Shown here: positions 7,375 to 16,480 of the stretch, piece by piece
How the letters are laid out: every line of letters begins with the position of its first letter
How positions within the stretch are numbered: the first letter of the stretch is position 1
Assembly: GCA_016190145.1 (NCBI GenBank)
Contig: JACPRD010000173.1
Coordinates: 1 to 64,000 of the forward strand
DNA from: Planctomycetota bacterium
GTDB lineage: Bacteria; Planctomycetota; MHYJ01; WSZJ01
Direction of reading: 5' to 3'
Length of the DNA: 64,000 bases
Program-made: the position numbers and the translations under genes
The notes under the pieces: model-generated
Told to the model about the DNA's origin: nothing
Seen by the model: only the letters and a program-made list of their open reading frames with translations
Databases searched by the model: none

Positions 7375-9261
7375 TTACTTCTTCTCATCTCCGGGCGGCC
7401 TCTTCGCGCCGTCCTTGTCCGTCCTCACGATGTTCAGGTCCTTCACCTGCGCGCGCAGCACGCCGCGGGCGTCCTCGATCAGGTACTCCTCGCGCCGCGC
7501 GGAATCGGCAACGCGCGCGTATTTCCGGACCGCAACCGGCTTGCCTTCGAAGTCCGTCTCGGTGTCGCCCGTGAACAGGAAACTCTTCTCCTCGGCCTTG
7601 AATTTTCCCCGAGCGCCATCGCGGCTCAACACCTCCACCACATGCAGGTCCAGGCGCGGGAGGCGTGCGAGGGAAGCGCGCTCGAGGAGACGCGTCACGT
7701 CCTGGGAAGCCGTCCAGGGCAGGCCCTTCGCGCCCGCGACCTCCAGGACTTCCGACATCTGCTCGTCGCGTCCCGGTTTCCGGCCGTTGACTTCGAGGAG
7801 GGTCATTTCGATGCATTCGGGATCGAATCGGAGGATGAGGCGGTACTTCGTGGCCCCCTCGGTGATCGACAGCTCCATGTCGACCGGCGACATCGGCCCG
7901 TCGCGCAGCGTGCGGGTTTCGAACTTCACTCTCGGAGGAATCCTTCCTTCCTTCGGAAGCCGCACGATCGATTCGACCTTCCAGCCCGGCTTTCCCCGCA
8001 CGCGGCACGCCGTGGCGTTGACGTGCTCCGAGCCCTCCCAGTAATCTTCCTCCTTCGCGACGTACCACGCGTCTTTCCACATCGCCTCGAGTTCGGCCAG
8101 CTTGAATTCCGGGTCCAGCCAGTCGCAGACGCGCGCGAGCCTCAGCTTCGCGTCCTCGTCCGGGGCCGCGGCGAGGGCCTCGCGGCACCGGCCCAGCGCG
8201 CGGTCGTCGAGGCCCAGCAGGCGCTGCTCCGCGATGTCCCGCCCGTCCGCCGGCCCCGCGATTCCTTTCAGCGCCCCGTCGAGCCGGACGCGGGCGGCCG
8301 CCTCGGGATCCGGCCGCATCGGCGCCACGGTCTTCTCGTCGGAGAGCAGGATGATCACGCCCTCCGCCTCCAGCTTGACGAGGCCCCGCACGTCGTCGAT
8401 CCAGTAGTCCTCCCGCTCCCGGTCTCCCCCGGCCTCGTGCACGTAGTGCCGCGCCCGGAACGTCGCGCCCGCCGCCTCGACGCTCTCCTCGCCCGCGAAC
8501 GCGACCTCGTACGGGAAACACCGGGGCCGCTGGTACCCCATGAGGCGGAAGACGTCCCAGGAGGCCGCCGGCTGACGGACGAGGGAAGCGCGCTCGACGA
8601 GCGCAATGAGATTCAGGTCGAGTGCCAGCGGGCCTGATCCCTCCCTCCCGTAACCGGCCCTGCCGGGATTCGGACTTTCGTCGAAGTACTTCTGCGGTCT
8701 CCCCCGCAGGTTCCTGACGGCAAGGTCGTCGCTTCCAAACGTCAGCTTGATCGCGTTCCGCCCCTCGGGTTTCGCGAGTTCGAGCGTACACGTCACGGGC
8801 GTCAGGGGAATGTCGTGGAGGGACGTCCAGGCCGCCTTCCAGGAGGAGGTGAGGCCGAGCGCCAGCTCGAGCGACGCTTCGCTCTCGAATTTCCATGCGC
8901 GCCTCCCCTTGACCGTCGCGCGCTCGCCGGTCGCGTGTCCCCAGCCGATGGTCTTGCCTTCCCGGCTGACGAGGAACCACCGTTCTTTCCAGGCCGCCTC
9001 CAGCCCGCCGGTTTTCGTCTCGATGGCGAGCCATTCGACGACGCGAGCGAGCCGCATCTTCATTTCTTCGTCGGTCGCCTTCTCGAGCGCCTTCCGGCAG
9101 GGTTCGTACGCCTCGGGGCCGGAGTCCATGAGCGCCTGCTCGGCGGCCTGCCGTTTCGCGATGTCGTCCGATTCGAGATCGGCGAGGGCGCGGTCGAAGG
9201 CCTCGTCCGCGAATGCGGAGGTGGCGAGTAAGAAGGTGACCATTGCGGCCAGTCGGCTCAC
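7375..9261 (-). CDS. Secreted internally duplicated protein, copy 2
   Basis: This is a 628-residue paralogue of the neighbouring protein, colinear over the full length with the same two-half layout. Shared segments include KALEKATDEEMKMRLARVVE, KLAELEAMWKDAWYVAKE, LTRLLERASLAR-like helices and the identical tail style NIVRTDKDGAKRPP. The start at 9261 is a GTG after an AGGAG site and opens a signal peptide ending TFLLATSAFA. A longer frame to 9333 has no such site. The two genes are separated by 68 nt and arose by tandem duplication after an older internal duplication. Function unknown, presumably exported. Confidence 0.85.
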   Translation of the reverse strand: MSRLAAMVTFLLATSAFADEAFDRALADLESDDIAKRQAAEQALMDSGPEAYEPCRKALEKATDEEMKMRLARVVEWLAIETKTGGLEAAWKERWFLVSREGKTIGWGHATGERATVKGRRAWKFESEASLELALGLTSSWKAAWTSLHDIPLTPVTCTLELAKPEGRNAIKLTFGSDDLAVRNLRGRPQKYFDESPNPGRAGYGREGSGPLALDLNLIALVERASLVRQPAASWDVFRLMGYQRPRCFPYEVAFAGEESVEAAGATFRARHYVHEAGGDREREDYWIDDVRGLVKLEAEGVIILLSDEKTVAPMRPDPEAAARVRLDGALKGIAGPADGRDIAEQRLLGLDDRALGRCREALAAAPDEDAKLRLARVCDWLDPEFKLAELEAMWKDAWYVAKEEDYWEGSEHVNATACRVRGKPGWKVESIVRLPKEGRIPPRVKFETRTLRDGPMSPVDMELSITEGATKYRLILRFDPECIEMTLLEVNGRKPGRDEQMSEVLEVAGAKGLPWTASQDVTRLLERASLARLPRLDLHVVEVLSRDGARGKFKAEEKSFLFTGDTETDFEGKPVAVRKYARVADSARREEYLIEDARGVLRAQVKDLNIVRTDKDGAKRPPGDEKK

Positions 9262-9329
9262 GGGTTCAGCTCCTGAAAAACTGGATCCGCACAGTCTATC
9301 AGTCCGCCAACCGATCCCGCATCGGCCGT

Positions 9330-9372
9330 TCAACGCCGAACGCCGAACTCCCGACGCCGAACCCCGAACGCG
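9330..9372. repeat. CGCCGAAC word repeat
   Basis: The gap between the divergent genes at 9261 and 9411 iterates CGCCGAAC and close variants about five times (CAACGCCGAACGCCGAACTC, then GACGCCGAACCCCGAACG). This is another member of the iterated-word intergenic class in this window. Confidence 0.5.
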
Positions 9373-9398
9373 CGCTTGCCGCCCCGCAACCGTTCCAG

Positions 9399-9404
9399 TA
9401 GAAC
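9399..9404 (+). promoter_or_regulatory. -10-like element of the CMD-like gene
   Basis: TAGAAC is located 6 nt before the ATG at 9411, without a Shine-Dalgarno sequence. It fits the window's recurrent pattern of putative leaderless starts. Confidence 0.35.
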
Positions 9405-9410
9405 TCGCGC

Positions 9411-10028
9411 ATGCCCCCCGCCCTCCGCCTCCTCCCGTCCGTCACCGCGGCCATCGCCCGCGGCGACGAACCCGGAACGGCGCGCGCGGCGCGAAAGGCG
9501 CGGGCGGGCGGCGTGAGCGCGGAGGCGATCTACGAAGCCGCGCTTCAGACCTACCTGTTCGCCGGCTACCCGCGCGGCATCTCCGGCCTCGCGGCCGTCG
9601 CGCGCGCGGTCGGGCCGGCCGCCAAGCCCCAGTCGACGGGCGGCCTCCGCCGCTGGGAAAAACGCGGCCTGCGCCTCTGCCGCCGCATCTACGAGGACGC
9701 CACCGACCGCATGCTCGCCAACATGAAGGCCCTTCACCCGGCCATCGCAACGTGGATCATCCAGGAAGGTTATGGCAAAGTCCTGTCGCGGCCGGGGCTG
9801 GAAGCGGCCGTGCGGGAAGCGTGCGCGGTGTCGTCGCTGGCGGCGCTCGGCGCGTGGCGTCAGCTGGAGAGCCACGCGCGCGGGGCGTTGCGGGTGGGAG
9901 TGCCGCTGGCGGACCTGCGCCGGGCCGCCGGGGGAACCCGGGAGGCGCGGCGGATCGTGATGGAGGCCGCGCGGGAGATTCTTCCCAACCCCGCGCGGAA
10001 ACGGTCGTTAAATCGGAAACCCCGGTGA
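9411..10028 (+). CDS. Carboxymuconolactone decarboxylase/AhpD-like family protein
   Basis: The 205-residue all-helical protein resembles the CMD/AhpD fold. The N-terminal part has SAEAIYEAALQTYLFAGYPRG, where the family has its VxExLxxxxxYxGFPR-type motif. The C-terminal half has IYEDATDRMLANMKALHPAI and REACAVSSLAALGAWRQLESH. The CxxC-His peroxidatic motif of AhpD is absent, so an antioxidant role is not supported; a decarboxylase-like or structural role is possible. A TAGAAC hexamer lies 6 nt before the ATG. The next gene starts 12 nt after its stop, so the two form an operon. Confidence 0.7.
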   Translation: MPPALRLLPSVTAAIARGDEPGTARAARKARAGGVSAEAIYEAALQTYLFAGYPRGISGLAAVARAVGPAAKPQSTGGLRRWEKRGLRLCRRIYEDATDRMLANMKALHPAIATWIIQEGYGKVLSRPGLEAAVREACAVSSLAALGAWRQLESHARGALRVGVPLADLRRAAGGTREARRIVMEAAREILPNPARKRSLNRKPR

Positions 10029-10040
10029 GTGGAGGGCTCG

Positions 10041-10418
10041 ATGCGAGCGTTCCTGTTCGGTGCCATCTTCTGCCTCGCGGCCGTGCCCTGCATGGCCCAG
10101 ACCAGCACCACCACCACCGTGGACGACGAGCCCCCGCACCTCGGGCCGACGGAAACCGAGAGCGTCCTCACGAAAATGATGACGAAGCTCGGGCGCGGGA
10201 TCGTGAACATCATCACGTTCATCGGCGAACTGCCGAAGCAGATGGTGCTGACGGGGAGGGACAAGGGATTCACGGCGGCGATCACGCTCGGGTTTCTGAA
10301 GGGACTCGGGATGTCGGTGGTGCGGTTTGGGGCGGGGATATGGGAGGTCGCGCTGTTCCTGTCGCCGTGGCCTGACGATTACAAGCCGGTGCTGGAGCCG
10401 GAGTACGTGTGGGAGTGA
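10041..10418 (+). CDS. Exosortase-system-associated TIGR04073-like small exported protein
   Basis: The 125-residue protein has a signal peptide (FGAIFCLAAVPCMAQ). Its body, LGRGIVNIITFIGELPKQM followed by DKGFTAAITLGFLKGLGMS and a C-terminal DDYKPVLEPEYVWE, matches my recollection of the TIGR04073 family. That family occurs in genomes of the PVC group that carry exosortase/PEP-CTERM systems. Its role is unknown. The ATG at 10041 follows a GGAGGG ribosome site. No exosortase or PEP-CTERM protein was recognised in this window. The match is by pattern and needs a profile search. Confidence 0.65.
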   Translation: MRAFLFGAIFCLAAVPCMAQTSTTTTVDDEPPHLGPTETESVLTKMMTKLGRGIVNIITFIGELPKQMVLTGRDKGFTAAITLGFLKGLGMSVVRFGAGIWEVALFLSPWPDDYKPVLEPEYVWE

Positions 10419-10434
10419 GAGGGAGAAGGAAGGA

Positions 10435-10516
10435 CAATTATGAATTATGAATTTTGAATTATTAATTGTGAGGCATTCGGGCGCGGATCAAATTCACAAT
10501 TCATGATTCAAAATTG
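10435..10516. repeat. AT-rich inverted repeat (GAATTATGAATT words)
   Basis: Arms of 26 bases (10435-10460 and 10491-10516) pair with three mismatches around a 30-base loop. Each arm iterates words like TGAATTATGAATTTTGAATT. In a genome this GC-rich the AT-only block is striking. It sits between two genes transcribed in the same direction, so it could act as a terminator-like hairpin for the upstream operon. Confidence 0.7.
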
Positions 10517-10575
10517 CCTTTCCTCCCCTGTAGACTCCCCCAGGGGGGATCGCCGCCCACCACCAGGAAACCGCC

Positions 10576-13197
10576 ATGACCCGCCTCGCGCCCATTCTCT
10601 TCCTCCTCCTCTGCGCCCTCCCCTCCCTCGCCGACCGCGCCGCCGCCGAGGCCGCGATGCGCGACGGACAGGCCGCAATGCAGCGGAAGGACATGCAGAC
10701 GGCGATCGAAGCCTTCACGCGCGCCGTCGACGCCGACCCGGCATGGGGGACGGCGTGGGGCAACCGCGGACTCGCCCGCTACCGCGTCACGAACTTCAAC
10801 GGCGCCATCGAAGACTTCAGCCACGCCATCGAACTCGAACCCCAGACCCCCGACTGGCATTTCCACCGCGTCCAGACCTACCTCTACCTCGACCGTATCG
10901 CCGAAGCCGTCGAAGAATCCGAATCGATGATGAAACGCTTCCCCGGCAACGCCATGGCCGCGAGCCTCCACGGGCGCGCGCTCGTGCGCTCGGGCGAGGT
11001 GGACCGCGGGCTCGCGGTGCAGGAGAAGGCGTTCGTGGACGGCGGGCGGGACGTGCAGCTGCCGCCGCGAAGCGACGCCTGGGTGCGGAAGGCGGACTGG
11101 GAGGCGCTGCGTGCGGGCGCGGAGCAGGCGATCGCGGGCGGCGCGCCCAGCACGATCTTCCATTTCCACCGCGTCATGGCGCTGGTCGAGCTGGGACAAT
11201 TCGACGCGGCCGACGCGGCCGCGCGCGAGCTCGAGGCGAAGACCGGCATGACGGTGACGACCACGCTCTGCCGCGTGACGCTCGCCGCTTCGCCGCGCGC
11301 GGGCGCCCATTTCAAAGCGGCGTTCGCGCGCGACGGCGCCGACGCGCTTCTCAAGGCCAGCGCCAACCCCGAGTCCATCAACGCCGCCGCGCGCGCATTC
11401 CTCTTGTGCGGCGACCCGCAGCGCTGCCTCGACACGCTCGTCACGCGCGCGCGTCACACGAACTTCGAGACGCTGTTCTGGCTGGGCGCGGCGTACTGGA
11501 AGCTGGGGAAGCTGCCGGAGGCGCGCGTCGTGCTGTCGGACGCGCGACGGCTGAATCCCTATCTGTTGAAGCACGCGCCGCGGGTCGAGGGGATCGGGGA
11601 CTTCCTCGCGTCGCTCGACCGCGAAATCGGAAAGGAAGGCGACGGACAGGACCGCGGCCGGCTCGGACACGAGCTGGCGACGCACCTCATGACGGTGGCG
11701 GAGATCGAGGCTCTGGTGAAGAGGTACCGGTTCGCGCAGGCCGCGGCGGAGTACGGGAAGCTGCAGGGCGCGCTCAAGAGCGACGTGCGGAAGGCGGAGG
11801 TCGCGGCGCGGCTGCCTGAGGTGAAGGCGATGGCGGGGGCGCTCGCGAAAATCGTGACGGGCGTGAACTCCGGGAAGCTGAAGCTCTCGACCTCCGTCGC
11901 GGGGATCCCGCTCGCGATCCGCAAGGCCGACGACGCCGTCTTCGAGTTCACGATCCCCAAAGGCGAGGGGAAAGTCCCGTGGGCGTTCCTGGGCGCCGCC
12001 GCGTTCTGCGAGCTCGCCGTGCAGGCGGCCCTGACGCCCGACGAGCTGTTCGGGCTCGGCTGCCTCGCGTGGGAGGCGGACGAACGCGCGGTCGCGATCA
12101 AGCTCTTCGAGGAAGCGCTGAAGAAGAAGTCCGACCTGCGCAAGTCGCTCGACGCGTTCGTCGCGCGCCGCCGCGGCGTCGCGGCACCCGGCGGCGGGTT
12201 CGTGCTGTTCCGCGGGCAGTACGTGACGGCGGAGGAGAAAGCGAACCTCGAGAAGGGTCTGGTGTTCTACGGGGGCGAGTGGGTGACGGCGGCGGACAAG
12301 GACCAGCTCTCGAAGGGGCTGATCAAGGTCGAGGGCAAGTGGGTCCCGGGCGAGGAGGCCGAGCTGCTCCGGCGCGGCTACCGGCGGCACGAGGGAAAGT
12401 GGATGAGCCGCGAGGAGTACGAGTCGCTGCGGGGCGAGTGGGCGAACGCATGGACCGAGGACACGCCTCACTGGCTCATCCGCACGAACGAAGGCGAATC
12501 GTTCGCGAAGGATCTCGTGGAACTGGCCGAGGCGGCCTACGGCGCGTTCGAGAAATTCCACGGTGCGGAGGCGAAACTCCCCGGCAAGGACAAGATGACG
12601 CTTTACGCGTTCCGCGACTACGAGGGCTACCGGAAGCACTGCGTGGAGATGAAGGCCGAGGAGTTCCTGGGGGCAGCCGGCTTCGCGCGCTCCGACTCCA
12701 TCATCGCCGCCGGCTGGAACAAAACGCATAACCGCCAGCAGTTCCTCCAGACGATGGTCCACGAGGCCGCGCACCTCTTCTACTCGAAGTGCGCCCCCGC
12801 CGCGCAGCCGCCCTCCTGGTATTCCGAAGCCATGGCCACGTACTTCGAAGGTTTCGAGTGGGACGGCAAGACCTGGAAGTTTGGCGGCGCGAGCGAAAGC
12901 CGCCTGCCCTTCGTCCGCGACGCCATGAAAGGCGGCCGCCACATCCCCCTCGCCGACCTCCTGGGCGGCGAAGCCATCAAGATCATCAACAGCGACGCGC
13001 AGAAGGCGCTGCTGTTCTACGCGGAGTGCTGGTCGATCAATTTCTTCCTCGTCTCGACGGAGAACAAGGCGCGCCGCGAGGCGTACGCGGAGTACCGGAA
13101 GGCGATCGCCGCGGGGAAGACCGACCCGCTGACGAAGTTCTTCCCTGACGCGGCGCAGCTTGAGAAGGACTGGGTCAAATTCGTGAGCGGACTTTAA
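10576..13197 (+). CDS. Exported TPR protein with a HExxH metallopeptidase-like domain
   Basis: The 873-residue protein has a signal peptide (LAPILFLLLCALPSLA). N-terminal TPR repeats follow (about 25-130, for example AFTRAVDADPAWGTAWGNRGLARYR). Next is a long helical middle region and three short repeats of the form GxWVTxxxxxxLxKGL (about 545-620). The C-terminal domain contains HEAAH at 729-733 and a downstream YSEAMATYFEG that would give the third zinc ligand, as in gluzincin peptidases of the DUF1570/peptidase-MA type. The ATG follows an AGGAAA site, and TAGACT lies about 40 nt upstream. Activity and substrate are not known. Confidence 0.85.
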   Translation: MTRLAPILFLLLCALPSLADRAAAEAAMRDGQAAMQRKDMQTAIEAFTRAVDADPAWGTAWGNRGLARYRVTNFNGAIEDFSHAIELEPQTPDWHFHRVQTYLYLDRIAEAVEESESMMKRFPGNAMAASLHGRALVRSGEVDRGLAVQEKAFVDGGRDVQLPPRSDAWVRKADWEALRAGAEQAIAGGAPSTIFHFHRVMALVELGQFDAADAAARELEAKTGMTVTTTLCRVTLAASPRAGAHFKAAFARDGADALLKASANPESINAAARAFLLCGDPQRCLDTLVTRARHTNFETLFWLGAAYWKLGKLPEARVVLSDARRLNPYLLKHAPRVEGIGDFLASLDREIGKEGDGQDRGRLGHELATHLMTVAEIEALVKRYRFAQAAAEYGKLQGALKSDVRKAEVAARLPEVKAMAGALAKIVTGVNSGKLKLSTSVAGIPLAIRKADDAVFEFTIPKGEGKVPWAFLGAAAFCELAVQAALTPDELFGLGCLAWEADERAVAIKLFEEALKKKSDLRKSLDAFVARRRGVAAPGGGFVLFRGQYVTAEEKANLEKGLVFYGGEWVTAADKDQLSKGLIKVEGKWVPGEEAELLRRGYRRHEGKWMSREEYESLRGEWANAWTEDTPHWLIRTNEGESFAKDLVELAEAAYGAFEKFHGAEAKLPGKDKMTLYAFRDYEGYRKHCVEMKAEEFLGAAGFARSDSIIAAGWNKTHNRQQFLQTMVHEAAHLFYSKCAPAAQPPSWYSEAMATYFEGFEWDGKTWKFGGASESRLPFVRDAMKGGRHIPLADLLGGEAIKIINSDAQKALLFYAECWSINFFLVSTENKARREAYAEYRKAIAAGKTDPLTKFFPDAAQLEKDWVKFVSGL

Positions 13198-13401
13198 GAG
13201 GAGGCCGTCAATGAACCAAATCCGCCGGCGTTTGCTCCCGAGATGGTCAGCAGCCTGAAGTAGATCACTCGCACGGTGTGTGCAGGACTGCGCGGCCGCA
13301 GACAGGCGCGACACGGAGACAATTTGGCACGATGTTTGCAATTTCAGAATCCGAATCGGAGGTGAATTGATTCCCCAGTCCCCGAAAATGAGGCCACTTC
13401 C

Positions 13402-13983
13402 ATGCTCGCCGTGAACCCGCTCGTCCACTCCTTCCTCCACGCCGTCCACCCGCTTTTCTTCATCGGCATCGTCGCCGCGGGCGTGGGCGCGTACGGCCTC
13501 TTCAAACTCATCCGCACGGGTGACCGCCGAACCCGCGCCCCGGAGCTGTTCTTCCTTGCCACGGGCGTTTTCCTCATCATCTTCACCGGCAAGGACCTCG
13601 TCTTCGGCTCCCCCGCCGAGGTTGCCGCCTTCCGCGAAGCCGACCCCGCGCGCGTCCAGGGGTTCGCAATCGCACCCGTGATGTTCGGCGGCCAGCCGTC
13701 GTCCACGTCGCTGACCAGCCGCACCGTGATCGTCACGGATCGCCCCCGCGTCGAACGGCTCGTCGCGCTCCTCCGCTCCTCCACCCATGCTGCCCCGAAT
13801 CACCCCGAAGGCCGCTGGATGACGGAACTCTGGCTCTACGACGACCAGGGAAGGCATGACGCCATCGTTTCGTACACGAGCGACGGGATCATCCTGCGCC
13901 TCGGCGGAAGCGGAGTGGGCCACGACTTCCGGCAGGAGGAATTGAAGGCGTTCCTGGAGGAGGTGGCGCGGGAGAAGCCGTGA
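13402..13983 (+). CDS. Small membrane protein of unknown function
   Basis: The 193-residue protein has two N-terminal membrane helices (PLFFIGIVAAGVGAYGLFKL and ELFFLATGVFLIIFTG). A soluble domain of about 110 residues follows. It is rich in beta-strand-like segments (TSRTVIVTD; WMTELWLYDDQGRHDAIVSY) and ends in a helix. I do not recognise the family. The 204-nt gap before it shows no repeat or gene. The next gene, a lipoprotein, starts 49 nt downstream with its own -10-like element. Confidence 0.75.
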   Translation: MLAVNPLVHSFLHAVHPLFFIGIVAAGVGAYGLFKLIRTGDRRTRAPELFFLATGVFLIIFTGKDLVFGSPAEVAAFREADPARVQGFAIAPVMFGGQPSSTSLTSRTVIVTDRPRVERLVALLRSSTHAAPNHPEGRWMTELWLYDDQGRHDAIVSYTSDGIILRLGGSGVGHDFRQEELKAFLEEVAREKP

Positions 13984-14019
13984 GAGTCACCCAGGGGCCC
14001 TCACTTCCCCTTTCTGGTG

Positions 14020-14025
14020 TAGACT
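14020..14025 (+). promoter_or_regulatory. -10-like element of the 14033 lipoprotein gene
   Basis: TAGACT lies 7 nt before the ATG at 14033, with no Shine-Dalgarno sequence between them. This fits a leaderless or nearly leaderless transcript. Confidence 0.4.
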
Positions 14026-14032
14026 CGACCTC

Positions 14033-16432
14033 ATGCGCCGGGCCTCACTTCTGCTGGTCCTCGCCCTCGCGGGCTGTCCGAGGCACAAGGAGGCTCCTCC
14101 GGCCGTTTCGCCCGCGCCGGCCGTGCCGGAAGCGGTTGCGCCCGGGCCGAAGGTCGTCGAAGAACTCGAGGCTCCGATCAAGGGATCGCAAGGCGGCCGC
14201 GTCGCGCTCGCGGGCGGCGCGCGGTTCGAGGCCGCCCCGGGGGCGTTCGGCGGGGACACGAAGATCCGGCTCGCGCGCGCCGAGGGCGGGCTCTACTCGC
14301 TCTCGTCTTCGGAACGGCCCCGCGTCCGCGGCGCGCTCACGCTGACGCTTCCGTATGATCCCGCGGCCCTCGCGCCCGGCGAGTCCGAGGACGGCCTCAT
14401 GGCCGCCGCCGTCGTGGACGGGACCCTCATGGCCCCGGCGCGATTCCGCCTCGACAAAGCGAACCGGGCCGTCGTCGTCCTGGACCCCGACATCTCGTGC
14501 CCCGGCCCCTCCTTCCGCCAGGGCGCCACATCACCCAGGAGAGGCCTGCGCGGCATCAACATCTGGTACATGATCATCCACATGCTGAAATACGGCACCG
14601 GCGTGAAACAGGTCGTCGAGCTCCCGGGCCACTGCTTCTGCATCGTCTGCAACGAGACCGTGCCGCGCGAACTCGCCGAGGACATCTCGACGACGCTCCA
14701 GAAGATCTACGACCTCTACACCCGCGAATACGCCGCCGTTGACGGAACGCCGGCGCTCGCGCGGTTCACGCCCCGCCACCGGATGTTCGTCTACGTCCGG
14801 AACAACCCCGGCGTCAATGGCGAGTACGAAGCGCGCTCGATCGACGGGTACATGGTCATCGACGCGAAGTCCGCGCAGGGAAAGCGCGACGAGCTCGTCG
14901 GCACGCTCTACCACGAGATGTTCCACGCGGTCCAGGACACGTACTGCGGGATGATCCTCGGAGCGATCGCCTCCATGTGGTGGTACGAGGCGACCGCGGA
15001 GTGGGCGGGGCTGAAAGGCCGGGGGCTGAAGTTCCCGGAAATGGTCCGCGAGGAGTTCGCCACGTACCCGTACGTCCTCAGCGTGCCGCCGCAGGAAAGC
15101 AGGTCCTACATGGAAGGGATGCTCTCGTACGGCGACGCGCTTCTGATCGAGCACGTGAACGCGCGGAAACCCGGACACCTCAAGGACACGCTTCAGAGCT
15201 GGGCCACGCGAAGCGGCGCCCTTTTCGACCGTCTCGTCGAGGACGGCCGGCTGGGCCAGACGTACGGCGATTATGCGCGGGACGTCCTCCTCGCGGTGCT
15301 TCCCGACAGGGCGCCGTGGATCGACGCCTCGCTGCACGTCGCCGCATCGGAGCTGCGGCAGTTCAAGCACGGCTCCACGGAGATCGGAGACCCGGCCACG
15401 CCGAACGTCGAACGGTTCCCGGACTTCGGCGAACGCCGGTTCGCGGTGGACGTCGCCCCGTTCACGACGCGGTTCTTCATGGTGCGGGCCGAGCCGCGAA
15501 AGGAGGGAGCTTCGCTCGAGGTCGGGCTGCTGCGCGACGGCAAGCCCTGGACGGACGCCTGGATGGTGACGGTGGCGAAGGGATCTCCGCGCGCGCTGCG
15601 TCCCGCGGCGGTCCGCGATCTCGGCGGGTCCGTGTCCGACGTCTGGCTCGCGGTCTACAACGCCGATCCGGAGGCGAACCACCGGTTCGACGTGTCGCTC
15701 ACGGTGCGTCCCGCGACGGCCCGGAAGTGGAAGATGTACGGCATCGAGCAAGAGGGTCACATGCTGTCCATCGTTCTCGACGCGGACCCTCCGCCGGCGA
15801 AGATCGGTCCGGCCCGCTGGACGCGCCTGAAACTGACCGTCAACGGCCGGACATACACGTCCTACGGCCGCATCGCGGAGAACGGCGCGGCCTTCGAATG
15901 GCCGGACCCCGCGCTCAAGCCGGGAAAGAACTCCTACACCGCCTCGGTGAACGCTTTCGGCGAAACCGTGACGCTCGACGGCGTCGTCGAATCCCGGACT
16001 TCCCGGGACTACGCGCTCGAACAGATCGCGCATCTCAAGAAAGACATCGCCGACAGGAAGAAGGGCGCGGAAGCCTGGATCGAGCTCGGAGACAACTATG
16101 CGTACCTCTGCGAACAGTCCGAGGCGAAGGCGGCCTACGAGAAGGCCCGCGCGCTCGAACCGCGCCGGGACGACGAAGTCCGCGTGAAACTCGCGATCCT
16201 GCGCATCTATGAGGCGGACCTCGACGGCTTCGTCGCCGCCCTCGGGGGCGAGGACCACCCCTACGCGAAATCCCGCCGCGCGGACCTGGCCCGGTGGTCC
16301 GTCTGGTGGAAAGACGACCTCGCCGGCTACCGCCGCTACAACGAGATGAACAAGGCCGAGCGCGCTCGCGAGGGCGTGAAGGTCGGCGACGTCGGCATTT
16401 TCCCGGGGCCGGACGATGAAATCCTGAAGTAA
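14033..16432 (+). CDS. Lipoprotein with ZU5-like and HExxH metallopeptidase-like domains
   Basis: The 799-residue product starts with a lipoprotein signal (LALAGC, acylated Cys about residue 15). A Pro/Ala-rich linker and a ZU5-like beta domain follow (about 50-130, GGRVALAGGARFEAAPGAFG). A zinc-peptidase-like region contains YHEMFHAVQD with HExxH at 294-298 and WWYEATAEW about 20 residues later as a possible third ligand. Beta-sandwich regions come next, and a C-terminal TPR-like helix pair (WIELGDNYAYLCEQSEAKAA) ends the protein. This suggests an outer-membrane-anchored protease or a catalytic-fold binding protein. It is unrelated in overall sequence to the other HExxH protein upstream. Confidence 0.82.
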   Translation: MRRASLLLVLALAGCPRHKEAPPAVSPAPAVPEAVAPGPKVVEELEAPIKGSQGGRVALAGGARFEAAPGAFGGDTKIRLARAEGGLYSLSSSERPRVRGALTLTLPYDPAALAPGESEDGLMAAAVVDGTLMAPARFRLDKANRAVVVLDPDISCPGPSFRQGATSPRRGLRGINIWYMIIHMLKYGTGVKQVVELPGHCFCIVCNETVPRELAEDISTTLQKIYDLYTREYAAVDGTPALARFTPRHRMFVYVRNNPGVNGEYEARSIDGYMVIDAKSAQGKRDELVGTLYHEMFHAVQDTYCGMILGAIASMWWYEATAEWAGLKGRGLKFPEMVREEFATYPYVLSVPPQESRSYMEGMLSYGDALLIEHVNARKPGHLKDTLQSWATRSGALFDRLVEDGRLGQTYGDYARDVLLAVLPDRAPWIDASLHVAASELRQFKHGSTEIGDPATPNVERFPDFGERRFAVDVAPFTTRFFMVRAEPRKEGASLEVGLLRDGKPWTDAWMVTVAKGSPRALRPAAVRDLGGSVSDVWLAVYNADPEANHRFDVSLTVRPATARKWKMYGIEQEGHMLSIVLDADPPPAKIGPARWTRLKLTVNGRTYTSYGRIAENGAAFEWPDPALKPGKNSYTASVNAFGETVTLDGVVESRTSRDYALEQIAHLKKDIADRKKGAEAWIELGDNYAYLCEQSEAKAAYEKARALEPRRDDEVRVKLAILRIYEADLDGFVAALGGEDHPYAKSRRADLARWSVWWKDDLAGYRRYNEMNKAERAREGVKVGDVGIFPGPDDEILK

Positions 16433-16465
16433 CGCGGGCCTCCGCGCGGCGCCCCCGATCCCGGC

Positions 16466-16471
16466 TATACT
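16466..16471 (+). promoter_or_regulatory. -10-like element of metF
   Basis: TATACT lies 9 nt before the metF ATG. The intervening bases are all C or T and cannot serve as a ribosome site, so translation is probably leaderless or nearly so. Confidence 0.45.
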
Positions 16472-16480
16472 CTTCCCCCC

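Noticed and set aside
9411-10028. The CMD-like protein as AhpD peroxidase partner
   Set aside because: The CxxC-x(3)-H catalytic motif is missing.
10501-13923. A 1,140-codon minus-strand frame opposite the TPR-metallopeptidase gene
   Set aside because: Its product is Arg/His/Leu-rich without domains, and the plus strand encodes a clear signal peptide, TPR repeats and HExxH. Long antisense frames are expected at this GC content.
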